In this document: positions 36,356 to 45,022 of the stretch, piece after piece
How the letters are laid out: each line of letters starts with the position of its first letter
Position numbering within the stretch: the first letter of the stretch is position 1
DNA from: Phoenicibacter congonensis
GTDB lineage: Bacteria > Actinomycetota > Coriobacteriia > Coriobacteriales > Eggerthellaceae
Direction of reading: 5' to 3'
DNA length: 64,000 bases
Assembly: GCF_900169485.1 (NCBI RefSeq)
Contig: NZ_LT821227.1
Coordinates: 434,001 to 498,000, forward strand
Translations under genes and position numbers: made by a program
The notes under the pieces: model-generated
Seen by the model: only the letters and a program-made list of their open reading frames with translations
What the model was told of the DNA's origin: nothing
The model's database searches: none

Positions 36356-36392
36356 GTACTTTTCCAAATGCCTGCCAAAATTGCGCTTTTAA

Positions 36393-37155
36393 GTTCTTGC
36401 TCTCTTCTTAAGAATTGCGCTTGATTTGGGCCTGTGCCCGAGCTTGAGCAAGGTCGCATATGCTGAATAACAAACCACAGTCACAACTGATACAGCTGTT
36501 CAACAGGAGGAAAAAACTGCTCCCCAAGATCAAGCTCAGAATTCACAGACTGTGGATGAGCAAAAAAACTCCGTTGAGATGCCTTATGTTGTTGCCCCAG
36601 GTGCAGGCTATCACGATGCTCTTGGCGCTGGCAGCTATGCAGCCGCAAAGAAAGAATTTATTCTTCTTGTGAACCACGATGGCGACAATTCTTAAAATGG
36701 TCGAAAAGGCAAAAGCACATGAGTCGGCAACAATTCTCAGGGGAAAGTTCGCTGTGCCTGCTCAAGTTGAGGCTTGCCTTAATAACGCTGGTGTCAAAGC
36801 AACCCGCATCGCAGGTGATGATGCATACGAGACGAATTTTAAGTTCGTAGGAAATGCTCTAAAAGTTGGACTAACTCTTGATAATGTAGGAGTTAGCTCT
36901 GGGCTTGGATATTATGACGCTCTTGGTTCGTCGCACATCTTGGGCAAGTCAAACAGTGTTATGTTCCTTGTTTCAAAGGACGAATCGTTGAACCAGAAGG
37001 CATATGACATGCTGAAAAACTCCCGGGTACCGCTCTATAAAGCACGTGTCTTCGGTGGACAAGCTGTTATCACTGATGAAACAGTTGGCAAGATTGATGG
37101 AAAACCTCGAATAGGGCAATTTTGGAAACTATTAGCGAAAGAATTGACTAAATAG
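36393..37155 (+). pseudogene. Decayed cell-wall-binding repeat 2 (CWB2) protein
   Basis: Three pieces of one former secreted protein. Codons from 36393 read like the hydrophobic end of a signal peptide finishing in KVAYAE, then TAA at 36468. The same frame continues from 36471 with a Gln/Thr-rich linker and GYHDALGAGSYAAAKKEF, then stops at 36693. A shifted frame from about 36679 to 37155 carries the CWB2 part: LRGKFAVPAQVEACL, TRIAGDDAYETN, SSGLGYYDALG, RVFGGQAVI. So there is at least one nonsense codon, one frameshift and no intact start. CWB2 domains bind surface polymers and are abundant in Coriobacteriia. Its terminator is still present. Confidence 0.75.
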
Positions 37156-37217
37156 ATGATTTAGGTTTTCTATAAGTCGCTTGCTTGTTGGTTGTAGGCG
37201 ACTTCAGCTAAAAGGAA

Positions 37218-37247
37218 TGGATCCGGCTAGTTGCCGGAGCCATTTTT
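37218..37247 (+). terminator. Terminator after the CWB2 pseudogene
   Basis: TGGATCCGGC (37218-37227) pairs with GCCGGAGCCA (37233-37242) with one mismatch, followed by TTTTT. Confidence 0.75.
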
Positions 37248-37402
37248 ATGCATCAAAAACGATGAGAGTCAGTTTTTGACAGTTGAGTCGCTATTTTCTT
37301 TTGAGTTATTGATTTTTGAAGGTTGATTGCAAAAGTGACATGTTAGCAAGATGCAGACTAGTCTAGCTCACTCATCATGCAACTTCACTGTTTTAGTCTG
37401 AT

Positions 37403-37434
37403 AAAAAAGAAGCGTGCGAAGTACTCGCACGCTT
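37403..37434 (-). terminator. Terminator downstream of hypE
   Basis: AAGCGTGCGA (37410-37419) pairs perfectly with TCGCACGCTT (37425-37434); on the minus strand CTTTTTT follows. It is the first strong minus-strand terminator after nikR-hypE, 210 bases past the hypE stop. Confidence 0.8.
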
Positions 37435-37643
37435 TAGCAGCACTCGCCTTGAGGTAAGGATGAACACATCTTTATAAAAAAGATGGTGTCCGCAATTTGT
37501 TTCACAGCTTTTCGAGCAGTGAAGTGGCAAACAAGTTGCCAAATCAGTGACGAATTCCTAATCCACAAATAATCTAAGACTCCTTAGGCGTAGTCGTTGG
37601 TCCATCGCAAAAATGAACCCTCAAAACAAGTGCTGAGTTAATT
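37435..37643 (-). other. Long 3' untranslated region or small RNA candidate
   Basis: The 209 bases between the hypE stop and its terminator have no open frame of note. On the minus strand short complementary segments occur, for example CATCTTT/AAAGATG around 37468-37486. No known RNA class recognised. The remainder of 37156-37643 holds only the two terminators. Confidence 0.3.
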
Positions 37644-38696
37644 TTAGCAAATGCGAGGCAGCAAATCGCCAACTAACATGTCGAGTATTCGTTTTGAGCC
37701 GAGAGCGGTTTTGACCAAAACTCGTGCACCTGCTTCACTGTTAGTTGCCTCAAATGTTTTGCCAATAATGGCAGCGTCGCGCCCATATTCATTCAACTTG
37801 CATGCTGCAAGAGCAGCCTCTGCTTCACTCTCTGGAACAACAATAACGAATTTGCCTTCGTTTGCAACTTGATAAACATCAAAGCCAAGCATTTCGCATG
37901 CGCCTGCCACTTCCGGTTTGACAGGCACTTTCGTTTCGTCTATCTCGATTGAAACGCCACTCATTTGAGCAAATTCATTTAGAGTTGAAGCGAGGCCTCC
38001 TCGAGTTGGATCTCGGAAGCAAACCGTGTGAGGAGCTGCTTTCAAAACGTCAGCAACGAGATGATTTAGTGGTGCCGCATCAGTTTTGAGGTTATTTGTG
38101 AAATTTAAGTTTTCACGCTGCGACATTATGGTGATTCCGTGGTCTCCAAGAGAACCCGAGACAATCACACTCATGTTTGGTTCGATGTTGCGCGCAGTTA
38201 ATTCAACACCTTCAGGAATGATTCCAATCCCCGATGTGTTGATGTAAATTCCGTCGCACTTTCCTTTGTTCACAACTTTAGTGTCACCTGTGACGACTTC
38301 CACACATGCTTCGTCAGCTGCGTCTTTAATGGAATGGCAAATTTTCTTCAAGTCATCAATTGGGAAGCCTTCCTCCAAAATAAAGGCTACAGAAATTGCG
38401 ACTGGAATTGCACCCGCCGTTGAGACATCGTTTACTGTTCCGCACACCGCTAAGCGCCCAATGTCGCCGCCTGGAAAAAATTGAGGAGTTACTACAAAAG
38501 AATCGGTTGAATAGGAGACCTTAAAGTTTCCACTAATTCCACGGGTCTTTGCGATTGATACAAGGTCTAATGCAGCCGCATCGTCGCTTGTCTTTAGCTC
38601 ATCTTTCGCGTATTCTGCCTTAAACACCTCATCTATCAGGTGCTCCATCATCGAACCACCGCTGCCGTGCCCCATCATTATTGTTTCATTAACCAT
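37644..38696 (-). CDS. hypE: Hydrogenase maturation protein HypE
   Basis: Dehydrates the carbamoylated C-terminal cysteine to thiocyanate, source of the CN ligands of the [NiFe] site. 350 residues ending in LPRIC, the obligatory C-terminal Cys. GHGSGGSMMEHL, TDSFVVTPQFFPGGDIGRLAVCGTVND, TGDTKVV and RDPTRGGLA confirm HypE rather than its relative SelD (no N-terminal selenium-site Cys/Sec). ATG 38696 overlaps the nikR stop by eight bases; the frame extends further but inside nikR. hypCDF and hydrogenase genes are not in the window. Confidence 0.96.
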   Translation of the reverse strand: MVNETIMMGHGSGGSMMEHLIDEVFKAEYAKDELKTSDDAAALDLVSIAKTRGISGNFKVSYSTDSFVVTPQFFPGGDIGRLAVCGTVNDVSTAGAIPVAISVAFILEEGFPIDDLKKICHSIKDAADEACVEVVTGDTKVVNKGKCDGIYINTSGIGIIPEGVELTARNIEPNMSVIVSGSLGDHGITIMSQRENLNFTNNLKTDAAPLNHLVADVLKAAPHTVCFRDPTRGGLASTLNEFAQMSGVSIEIDETKVPVKPEVAGACEMLGFDVYQVANEGKFVIVVPESEAEAALAACKLNEYGRDAAIIGKTFEATNSEAGARVLVKTALGSKRILDMLVGDLLPRIC

Positions 38697-39126
38697 GATG
38701 GTGACCTTTGTCTTCATGAATTGCGGTGAGAACGAGTTTTCCAGTGTCGACGCCTTTTGTTCCCATAATTTTGTCGGCAATCAGGCGAACAACTTCGTTT
38801 TCGCCGCGCAAAATGATGACCTCAAGGCAAGAATGTGGGTCAACATGCACATGGGTTGTCGAGATGATGTTTGGGCAAAATTGATGCTGGATTTCGTGCA
38901 AGCGATCGCTCAGGTCATTTGAGTGATGATTGTATGCAATTGTTAGTGTGCCAATCACTTGTGTGTCGGGCACTGAAATTTCTTGTTCCTGAATTGCATC
39001 GCGAACGAGGTCGCGAATCACTTCCGAGCGGTTTGTTCCATCTCCTCTGCGTGCAACCAGTTTGTCAAGTTTAAGACAAAGTTCCTGGGGCATTGCAACT
39101 GAAAATCTGATTAGGTCTCCGTTCAT
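38689..39126 (-). CDS. nikR: Nickel-responsive regulator NikR
   Basis: 145 residues: N-terminal ribbon-helix-helix (RFSVAMPQELCLKLDKLV, about 7-24), C-terminal ACT-like nickel domain with His/Cys ligands in THVHVDPHSCLEVIILRG, and a histidine-rich end (HEDKGHHHG). Represses nickel uptake and may control hypE, with which it overlaps. A near-palindrome overlaps its -10 box. Divergent from pyrG. Confidence 0.96.
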   Translation of the reverse strand: MNGDLIRFSVAMPQELCLKLDKLVARRGDGTNRSEVIRDLVRDAIQEQEISVPDTQVIGTLTIAYNHHSNDLSDRLHEIQHQFCPNIISTTHVHVDPHSCLEVIILRGENEVVRLIADKIMGTKGVDTGKLVLTAIHEDKGHHHG

Positions 39127-39138
39127 TTTCCCTCCCTT

Positions 39139-39153
39139 GAATAATGATTATAC
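39139..39153 (-). promoter_or_regulatory. nikR promoter with near-palindrome
   Basis: The minus strand reads GTATAATCATTATTC: a perfect -10 TATAAT (39152-39147) embedded in a palindrome with one mismatched pair. It could be an autoregulatory operator; it does not have the GTATGA-N16-TCATAC form of the E. coli NikR site. Confidence 0.45.
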
Positions 39154-39212
39154 AACCGTCGTTTGCTACAATAAATTTATCTAAGGTCTCAAACTAATTT
39201 AAGGAAAATTCA

Positions 39213-40817
39213 ATGACGAAACACATTTTTGTTACGGGCGGTGTTGTGTCAAGCCTCGGTAAGGGAATCACGGCGGCTTCCCTTGGTCATCTGCTAAAGT
39301 CTCGCGGTTACAAGGTGACCATGCAGAAGATGGATCCCTATTTAAACGTGGATCCGGGCACAATGAGTCCTTTTCAGCACGGTGAAGTTTTTGTGACGGA
39401 AGATGGGCACGAGGGTGACCTAGACTTGGGTCATTATGAGCGATTCATCGATGAGAACTTGACTCGTGAGTCGAACTTTACGCAGGGCTCAATCTATCAA
39501 ACTCTCATTTCTCGCGAGCGTCGCGGCGATTTTCTTGGCGGAACTGTGCAAGTTATTCCGCATGTTACCGAAGCCATTAAAGAGCGACTCACGCGCATTG
39601 CCGAGCAATCAAATGCCGACATCGTTATTTCAGAAATTGGTGGCACAGTTGGTGACATTGAATCAACTCCTTTTATTGAGGCAGTTCGTCAATTCAAAAA
39701 GCAGCACAATCCTCAGGATGTCATTTTTATCCACGTGGCACTTGTTCCCTACATTGCAGCTGCGCACGAGGTAAAAACGAAGCCTTGCCAGCATTCGGTC
39801 AAAGAGCTTCGCAGCCTTGGTGTTCAGCCTGACTTCATCGTTTGCAGAAGCGACCACGACGTAAACGAGCAACTCCGTGAAAAGATTGCTCTTTTTTGCG
39901 ACGTTCCAGTTGATCATGTGGTGAATTGCATTGACGCGCCTTCTATTTATGATGTTCCAATTGCCTTGTATGAGCAGGGCTTTGATTGTGCCGTTCTTGA
40001 CAAACTTGGTCTTGATCGACGTGAGGCTGATCTCTCTAATTTAAATAAATTTTTGGCAGACACGAAAAACTGCGAAGGCGACGTTGACATTGCAATTGTT
40101 GGAAAATACACCGACCTTCATGATGCCTATCTCTCAGTCATTGAAGCCCTCACACACTCTGGCGTGTTTCATGGAAAAACCGTTCACTCGCACCTCATAA
40201 ACGGAGAAGAGTTAAACGAGAGCAACGTTGATGAAATTTTGAGCAAGTTTGACGGGATTCTTGTTCCTGGTGGCTTTGGTGTTCGTGCATTTGAAGGAAA
40301 GATTTTGGCAGCGAAATATGCTCGCGAGCATGAAGTTCCATTCCTCGGGATTTGTCTTGGCCTTCAAGCTGCTGTCGTTGAATTTGCAAGAAATGTTGCA
40401 GGTCTTGAAGGTGCAACTTCAACTGAATTTGATGAAGATGCGCAATATCCTGTTATTGATCTCATGCCTGAGCAGGAAGATGTCGAGGACAAAGGCGGTA
40501 CGATGCGCCTTGGTGCCTATCCATGCAAGGTAGCGCCTGACACAAAGGCATTTGAGGCCTATGGCGAAGAACTCATTTATGAGAGGCATCGTCATCGTTA
40601 TGAAGTTAACAACGCCTATCGTGATGCACTGACAGAGGCAGGACTTGTTATCAGCGGTTTGTCACCCGACGCTCGTCTTGTGGAAATGGTTGAGATTCCT
40701 AACCATCCATGGTTTGTCGCTAGTCAGGGGCATCCTGAGTTCAAGAGCCGCCCATGGAAAACACATCCTTTGTTCCGCTCTTTCGTTGGGGCAGCAATAG
40801 AGCGCAAATTTAAGTAG
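39213..40817 (+). CDS. pyrG: CTP synthase
   Basis: Glutamine-dependent amination of UTP to CTP; cytoplasmic. 534 residues. Synthase domain: [13 protein letters not shown] at residues 8-20, [24 protein letters not shown]. Glutaminase domain from about 290: [20 protein letters not shown] with nucleophilic Cys, and HPEFKSRP with catalytic His-Glu. Usual length. xerD follows after 55 bases, possibly cotranscribed. Confidence 0.98.
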   Translation: MTKHIFVTGGVVSSLGKGITAASLGHLLKSRGYKVTMQKMDPYLNVDPGTMSPFQHGEVFVTEDGHEGDLDLGHYERFIDENLTRESNFTQGSIYQTLISRERRGDFLGGTVQVIPHVTEAIKERLTRIAEQSNADIVISEIGGTVGDIESTPFIEAVRQFKKQHNPQDVIFIHVALVPYIAAAHEVKTKPCQHSVKELRSLGVQPDFIVCRSDHDVNEQLREKIALFCDVPVDHVVNCIDAPSIYDVPIALYEQGFDCAVLDKLGLDRREADLSNLNKFLADTKNCEGDVDIAIVGKYTDLHDAYLSVIEALTHSGVFHGKTVHSHLINGEELNESNVDEILSKFDGILVPGGFGVRAFEGKILAAKYAREHEVPFLGICLGLQAAVVEFARNVAGLEGATSTEFDEDAQYPVIDLMPEQEDVEDKGGTMRLGAYPCKVAPDTKAFEAYGEELIYERHRHRYEVNNAYRDALTEAGLVISGLSPDARLVEMVEIPNHPWFVASQGHPEFKSRPWKTHPLFRSFVGAAIERKFK

Positions 40818-40872
40818 TTTTTCGCCTTTATAGAGCTTGCGGAATTTTTGAGTTCAAGCAGGTTAGACATCA

Positions 40873-41847
40873 TTGGACGTTAGGTTACTAACAGAGCAAT
40901 TTCTGGAAGCACTTCGCTGGGAGCGAGGTGCTTCTTCTTCTACTATTGAGAGCTATGCACGTGATTTGGGTGTTTATTGCGACTGGCTTGATTCTGTTGG
41001 AGTTGATGACGCCGAACAGATAACGACCGATGTTGCAGTTAGATTTCAACAGCATTTAATCCTTCAAAAACTTGCGAGGTCAACTGTCAAGCGGCGCATG
41101 GCTGGCGTTAGATCTTTTCATAAATTCCTACAATGTGAAGGATTTCTCGAGGTTAATCCTGCCTCACGCATTCCATTGCCAAAAGTTCCATCCAATTTGC
41201 CACAGACCCTAACTGTTGAGCAGGTGGGAGACTTGATTGACAAATATGCGGCGATTAAACGCTACAAAAACGACGTTTATGACGATGCGCATAAGGTTTG
41301 GTCTAGCGAACTGATTGTTCGCGACGTAGCAATTCTTGAAGTTCTTTATGGCTGTGGATTGCGTGTTTCGGAGCTAATCAACATGAACACTGAAGACGTT
41401 CAGGTTGAAAAAGATGCGACTGATGGATTTGTGAGAGTTATGGGCAAGGGCAATAAGGAACGGTTTTCGCCAATTGGGGGAAGCGGTCTTCAGGCTTTAA
41501 AGAAATATGTTGAAGAGGCACGTCCAACTTTGGCTCGCAAAGCAAAATCAATTTCGCAAGATGCTTCACGTGCCGTTTTTTTGAATGCGAGAGGCGCTCG
41601 CATGACGCGACAACGGGTTTTTATGGTCGTGCAGACAGCTGGTGAAACAATTGGAATTGAGAAGCTGCATCCGCATGAGCTTCGCCATTCCTATGCCACG
41701 CACATGCTTGCGGGAGGTGCTAGCCTTCGACTTATTCAAGAAGCTTTAGGACACTCTTCAATTTCAACAACGCAAATCTACACCCATGTCGATCTTTCGC
41801 ACATTCGCGAAGAATACATGGCATCTCACCCTCGCGCGGGACTTTAA
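40873..41847 (+). CDS. xerD: Tyrosine recombinase XerD/XerC type
   Basis: Resolves chromosome dimers at dif. 324 residues: N-terminal SAM-like core-binding domain (TEQFLEALRWERGASSSTIESY) and C-terminal catalytic domain with Arg in CGLRVSEL, Lys in GKGNKER, HELRHSYATHML, LGHSSISTT and nucleophilic Tyr in IYTHV. Located after pyrG in a housekeeping setting with no phage genes, which argues for a chromosomal Xer rather than an integrase. TTG start without a strong ribosome site. Confidence 0.9.
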   Translation: MDVRLLTEQFLEALRWERGASSSTIESYARDLGVYCDWLDSVGVDDAEQITTDVAVRFQQHLILQKLARSTVKRRMAGVRSFHKFLQCEGFLEVNPASRIPLPKVPSNLPQTLTVEQVGDLIDKYAAIKRYKNDVYDDAHKVWSSELIVRDVAILEVLYGCGLRVSELINMNTEDVQVEKDATDGFVRVMGKGNKERFSPIGGSGLQALKKYVEEARPTLARKAKSISQDASRAVFLNARGARMTRQRVFMVVQTAGETIGIEKLHPHELRHSYATHMLAGGASLRLIQEALGHSSISTTQIYTHVDLSHIREEYMASHPRAGL

Positions 41848-42132
41848 GGATTGAATCTCTTTTTTTACCAAACCGCTTGCAATTTAGCAAGGTATTCAAA
41901 TAGCGCAATCTTCGAATCGAAATTAGTGTTGCTCTAATTGTGTTTTGCTTGAGTTTTTTTCTGAAACTTTTGTTGTCGCCAATTTTCGATTCGATGAACT
42001 TGGCTTGGTTTGAGAAGGGTTAAGTTGGGCATTGTCTTTCGCGTTTGTGAAAAAATTCAAGGATTTACACATCCTATTAAGGAGAGAAAGTCAGCCTGGA
42101 TTAAACAGATTTGCACTGATTGCTGATAGTTT

Positions 42133-42975
42133 TTAAGCTATGGTCATCCTGGCGCTCATGTCGAGGGGCTTTGCAGAGAAAGGTGCTGTAGTTGCAAGGC
42201 CATCAACGCCTGTTGCTGCATATTCGCGCGTGTTTTGTGGGTTAATGCCTCCCGCTGCTATGAGTGTGATGCGGGGGTCAATTTCCTTTAATTCTTTTAC
42301 TAATTTGATTAGCTCCTGCGGTTTCATTTTGTCGACCTGAATGCCGTCAACTCCAGCTCTGGCAAGTTGCACAGCTTGTTCCTCATTGGCTTCGACAAAC
42401 AGTTTCTTTTCAATGCAGTGAGATTTGATTTCTGGGAGTTTTTCCAGGAATGCATCAAAGCCTCCCATGAACGTGATGTGTTGGTTAAACACTAGCACCG
42501 TTTCTGACAATCCAAGACGATGAGGAAATCCACCGCCTGCCATTACGGCACTTGTCAGCAGGTCTTTGCATCCTGGCATCGATTTTCGAGTTGTTAGAAT
42601 TTCGCAACAGCTGTTGACGCTGTGAGCAGCGTTGACCATTTGTTTTGTTTTGGTGGCGACAGCCGAGAGGTGGTCAAACAAATTCAAACAAACTTTCCAA
42701 GTTGCGTGCAGGTCGGCTGATTTCCCAGCGAGTCTCATGAACGTGCTGCCAGCATGCAGCTCTGTTCCGCTGCTTGTCGCGCTCAAGACTTCGCATCCTA
42801 GTTCAGTTGCAATGCGTGACGCGAACTCAGTGCCTGCAAGAATGCAATCCTCACGTGTGAAATATTCCATTTCTCCTGGTTCGTTTCCGATGCCCAAGAT
42901 TTCGCATGTTAGGTCAATGTAGGGGATGTCTTCAGCTATCAGATGATCGAGACGCTCGTTTGAAATTCGAACCAT
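42133..42975 (-). CDS. modD: ModD-type quinolinate phosphoribosyltransferase homologue
   Basis: 280 residues, NadC/type II PRTase fold. Segments TSSGTELHAGSTFMRLAGKS, NSCCEILTTRKSMPGCKDLL and AAGGINPQN match the ModD group found in molybdenum-transport loci rather than true NadC. ATG 42975 with GAGG upstream. No modABC genes adjoin it. The reaction of ModD is not established; possibly molybdenum-cofactor related. Confidence 0.85.
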   Translation of the reverse strand: MVRISNERLDHLIAEDIPYIDLTCEILGIGNEPGEMEYFTREDCILAGTEFASRIATELGCEVLSATSSGTELHAGSTFMRLAGKSADLHATWKVCLNLFDHLSAVATKTKQMVNAAHSVNSCCEILTTRKSMPGCKDLLTSAVMAGGGFPHRLGLSETVLVFNQHITFMGGFDAFLEKLPEIKSHCIEKKLFVEANEEQAVQLARAGVDGIQVDKMKPQELIKLVKELKEIDPRITLIAAGGINPQNTREYAATGVDGLATTAPFSAKPLDMSARMTIA

Positions 42976-43132
42976 GATAGACCTCACTGTGCTCTAAATT
43001 ATTCAATCGTGAATTTGACTGTGAGATTAGGATAATAATTTTCATAAATTGTGTAAATAGCTGTGCTTTCCTTATGATTTTAACTTGAGATGCGAATGCG
43101 ACAGTTTTTAGCTAATGAGAGGAATTGTTGTC

Positions 43133-43585
43133 ATGAAGGTTTTAGTTAGCGCATGTTTACTCGGAGATAATTGTAAATATGATGGAGGCAATAATCGAAA
43201 CGAGTCAGTAATAAAGTTTGTCGCTGGCCATAAAGTGGTCCCAGTTTGCCCTGAAGTCCGGGGAGGTTTACCCACTCCTCGTGAACCATCGGAATTAATC
43301 GGCAACAGGGTCATAAGCAAGGATGGCATTAGCGTTGACGAGCAATTTCGCACCGGGGCAAAAGAAGCACTGACTATCGCTCTTGAAAACGAGGTTGACA
43401 TGGCGATCCTTCAATCTCGCAGCCCCAGTTGTGGCGTCAATGAAGTTTATGACGGAACATTTACTGACACATTGATTCCTGGCCGCGGCATCTTTGCGCA
43501 GATGCTTGATGATGCAGGAATTAAGGTCATTGATGCTTCGTTTATCGCTGGTGCTTTAGCATGGCCTTTTTTCATCAACCCTTGA
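43133..43585 (+). CDS. DUF523 protein
   Basis: 150 residues with the DUF523 signature: VSACLLGDNCKYDGGNN (about 4-20), VPVCPEVRGGLPTPREP, LQSRSPSCG and GRGIFAQML. The three conserved cysteines suggest a metal or cluster site; family function unknown. ATG 43133 has GAGAGG ten bases upstream. Its 3' end overlaps the truncated NTPase on the other strand. Confidence 0.88.
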   Translation: MKVLVSACLLGDNCKYDGGNNRNESVIKFVAGHKVVPVCPEVRGGLPTPREPSELIGNRVISKDGISVDEQFRTGAKEALTIALENEVDMAILQSRSPSCGVNEVYDGTFTDTLIPGRGIFAQMLDDAGIKVIDASFIAGALAWPFFINP

Positions 43586-43803
43586 TTTGGTCGATTCGCA
43601 AATCTTACTCTTGCCTTTGATGGAAGGAGAACGTTGTTTATCCCTAGCTTGTAAAATTTCTCAGGCGCGTCTTTGAGCTCTTCCCAAACGCCTGGGGCAA
43701 GAACTCCAGCAACACTAGTGCCTCGTGATTCCGCTTCGCAACACAGATTTTCAAGCCATCGCGTTTTACCACATTGTATGTCGCCCGTTAAAAGAAACAG
43801 CAC
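43447..43803 (-). pseudogene. Truncated P-loop nucleoside-triphosphatase
   Basis: The GTG start at 43803 (AGGAAG upstream) opens with LLTGDIQCGKTRWLENL, a Walker A of the NTPase family, then VAGVLAPGVWEE and LGINNVLLPSKARVRFA. After about 75 residues the frame runs into the antisense of the DUF523 gene and loses family resemblance, ending at 118 codons; homologues are longer. I infer 3' truncation by a deletion that brought DUF523 into place. Confidence 0.5.
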
Positions 43804-44031
43804 GGTTCTTCCTGCATAAGACTATGTTTTTATCTTTACTCTCTAATTAATTTACTCTTCTTTAAGTTATTTCAGCGTTAATATCTCGCGTTTGGTTGTT
43901 TTGTCTGTGCTTTATTCTAGATTTTGAGCTATCCCACCGTTTTAGTTATTTCTCTCTCCCTATATTCCCTACATTCAAAGCTTGCCTCTATTGGTCTTGT
44001 TTCATTGGCGTTTTGAACACGTAGTTTTCAC

Positions 44032-44637
44032 CTATTCTTCAAGAGCACCGTTAAGACCTTGAGCCATCGCTTTTGCTACAACTTGAGCAATTTCATCGAA
44101 TGGTGTGTCGTCGCCTGAATTGTACCAATACTCATATGTGTGGAACACTCCGCTCAGGATGTAGTGTGCATAGTAATTTGCATTTTTCAAAGGTTTTAAT
44201 CCATGAAGCTTCCGCTCTTTGTTGATGATATCTTCCCACATGGGCTGAAAAATTGCTGTGACTCTCGCGACTGGATATTTGCTGACAAAAACTGGGTTAA
44301 AAAGGCGAGCCCGCCGATACATGTCACCGAGTTCTTTTGCTATCGCGTCAACATCTAGCGGGAGTTTTTCGAACAATCCGATTTTCTCAATTCTCTCTCT
44401 GGTCTTTTCTGCATGATCAAGTGTCATGGTGTCGAAAATGTCATCTACGGAACTAAAGTGCAAATAAAAAGTCTTACGATTGATGTTTGCCTCTCGTGCA
44501 ATTGCACTCACTGTGATTTTTGAATATTCTGTGTTCAGCAGAAGGCGAGAGAGCGCATCTTCTATCGCTTTGCGTGTTTTTATTACGCGTCTGTCAACGT
44601 TCTTTTCTGGCTTTCTTTTTTTGGCTTCTTCTGTCAT
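44032..44637 (-). CDS. TetR-family transcriptional regulator
   Basis: 201 residues. N-terminal helix-turn-helix: TRKAIEDALSRLLLNTEYSK and VSAIAREANINRKTFYLHF (about residues 43-61). The ligand domain is not diagnostic. AAAGGAAAG precedes the ATG. Divergent from a radical SAM gene 385 bases away, with a TGACAA-T-TTGTCA palindrome between them, so it probably represses that gene. Confidence 0.92.
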   Translation of the reverse strand: MTEEAKKRKPEKNVDRRVIKTRKAIEDALSRLLLNTEYSKITVSAIAREANINRKTFYLHFSSVDDIFDTMTLDHAEKTRERIEKIGLFEKLPLDVDAIAKELGDMYRRARLFNPVFVSKYPVARVTAIFQPMWEDIINKERKLHGLKPLKNANYYAHYILSGVFHTYEYWYNSGDDTPFDEIAQVVAKAMAQGLNGALEE

Positions 44638-44805
44638 CTTTCCTTTAATCCTTTTGTTTTTTAAAGACTTAATGCCTAGGTGAGTAGCATCAGCTCAACC
44701 TAAACGACGAACTGCTCAATCACATTTGTTCTTATCATTACCTTTCTTGGACTTTAGTTCTTCTAACTCGCATATTGCTCCCTGCTCACATAGGTTTTTG
44801 CTTCA

Positions 44806-44818
44806 TGACAATTTGTCA
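44806..44818. promoter_or_regulatory. Candidate TetR operator
   Basis: TGACAATTTGTCA: six-base arms around a central T, in the divergent TetR/radical SAM region (44638-45022). A related GACAA-G-TTGTC occurs upstream of iorA (20914-20924). No gene is seen in this gap. Confidence 0.45.
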
Positions 44819-44916
44819 CATTGTTTTCTTGGAACCCTCTCACCGAATAAATTAAGAAATAATCAACACATTAGTCATTGATGGTGATTATTCCTCAACT
44901 GTGTGATAACTGCCTA

Positions 44917-44944
44917 TTGTCAAAGCTCGTATCTTCAATATTAT
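44917..44944 (+). promoter_or_regulatory. Sigma-70-type promoter of the radical SAM gene
   Basis: TTGTCA (44917-44922), 16-base spacer, TATTAT (44939-44944), 78 bases before the ATG. Confidence 0.6.
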
Positions 44945-45022
44945 TACTCATGTGGTGGAAAAACCACAGTTGTGTATTAGTTTTTACGACTGCTAAATTT
45001 GCAGTTGAAAGGAGGCAATGCG

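Noticed and set aside
36460-36672. 70-codon frame as a separate small gene
   Set aside because: The neighbouring frame carries the CWB2-type linker and GYHDALGAGSYA; this frame has no motif and is a shadow in the pseudogene.
37644-38696. SelD (selenophosphate synthetase), tempting because of the DUF3343/YedF neighbours
   Set aside because: The C-terminal LPRIC and RDPTRGGLA pattern and linkage to nikR identify HypE.
40873-41847. Phage or integrative-element integrase
   Set aside because: Housekeeping neighbours, Xer-like length and motifs, and no attachment duplication or mobile genes.
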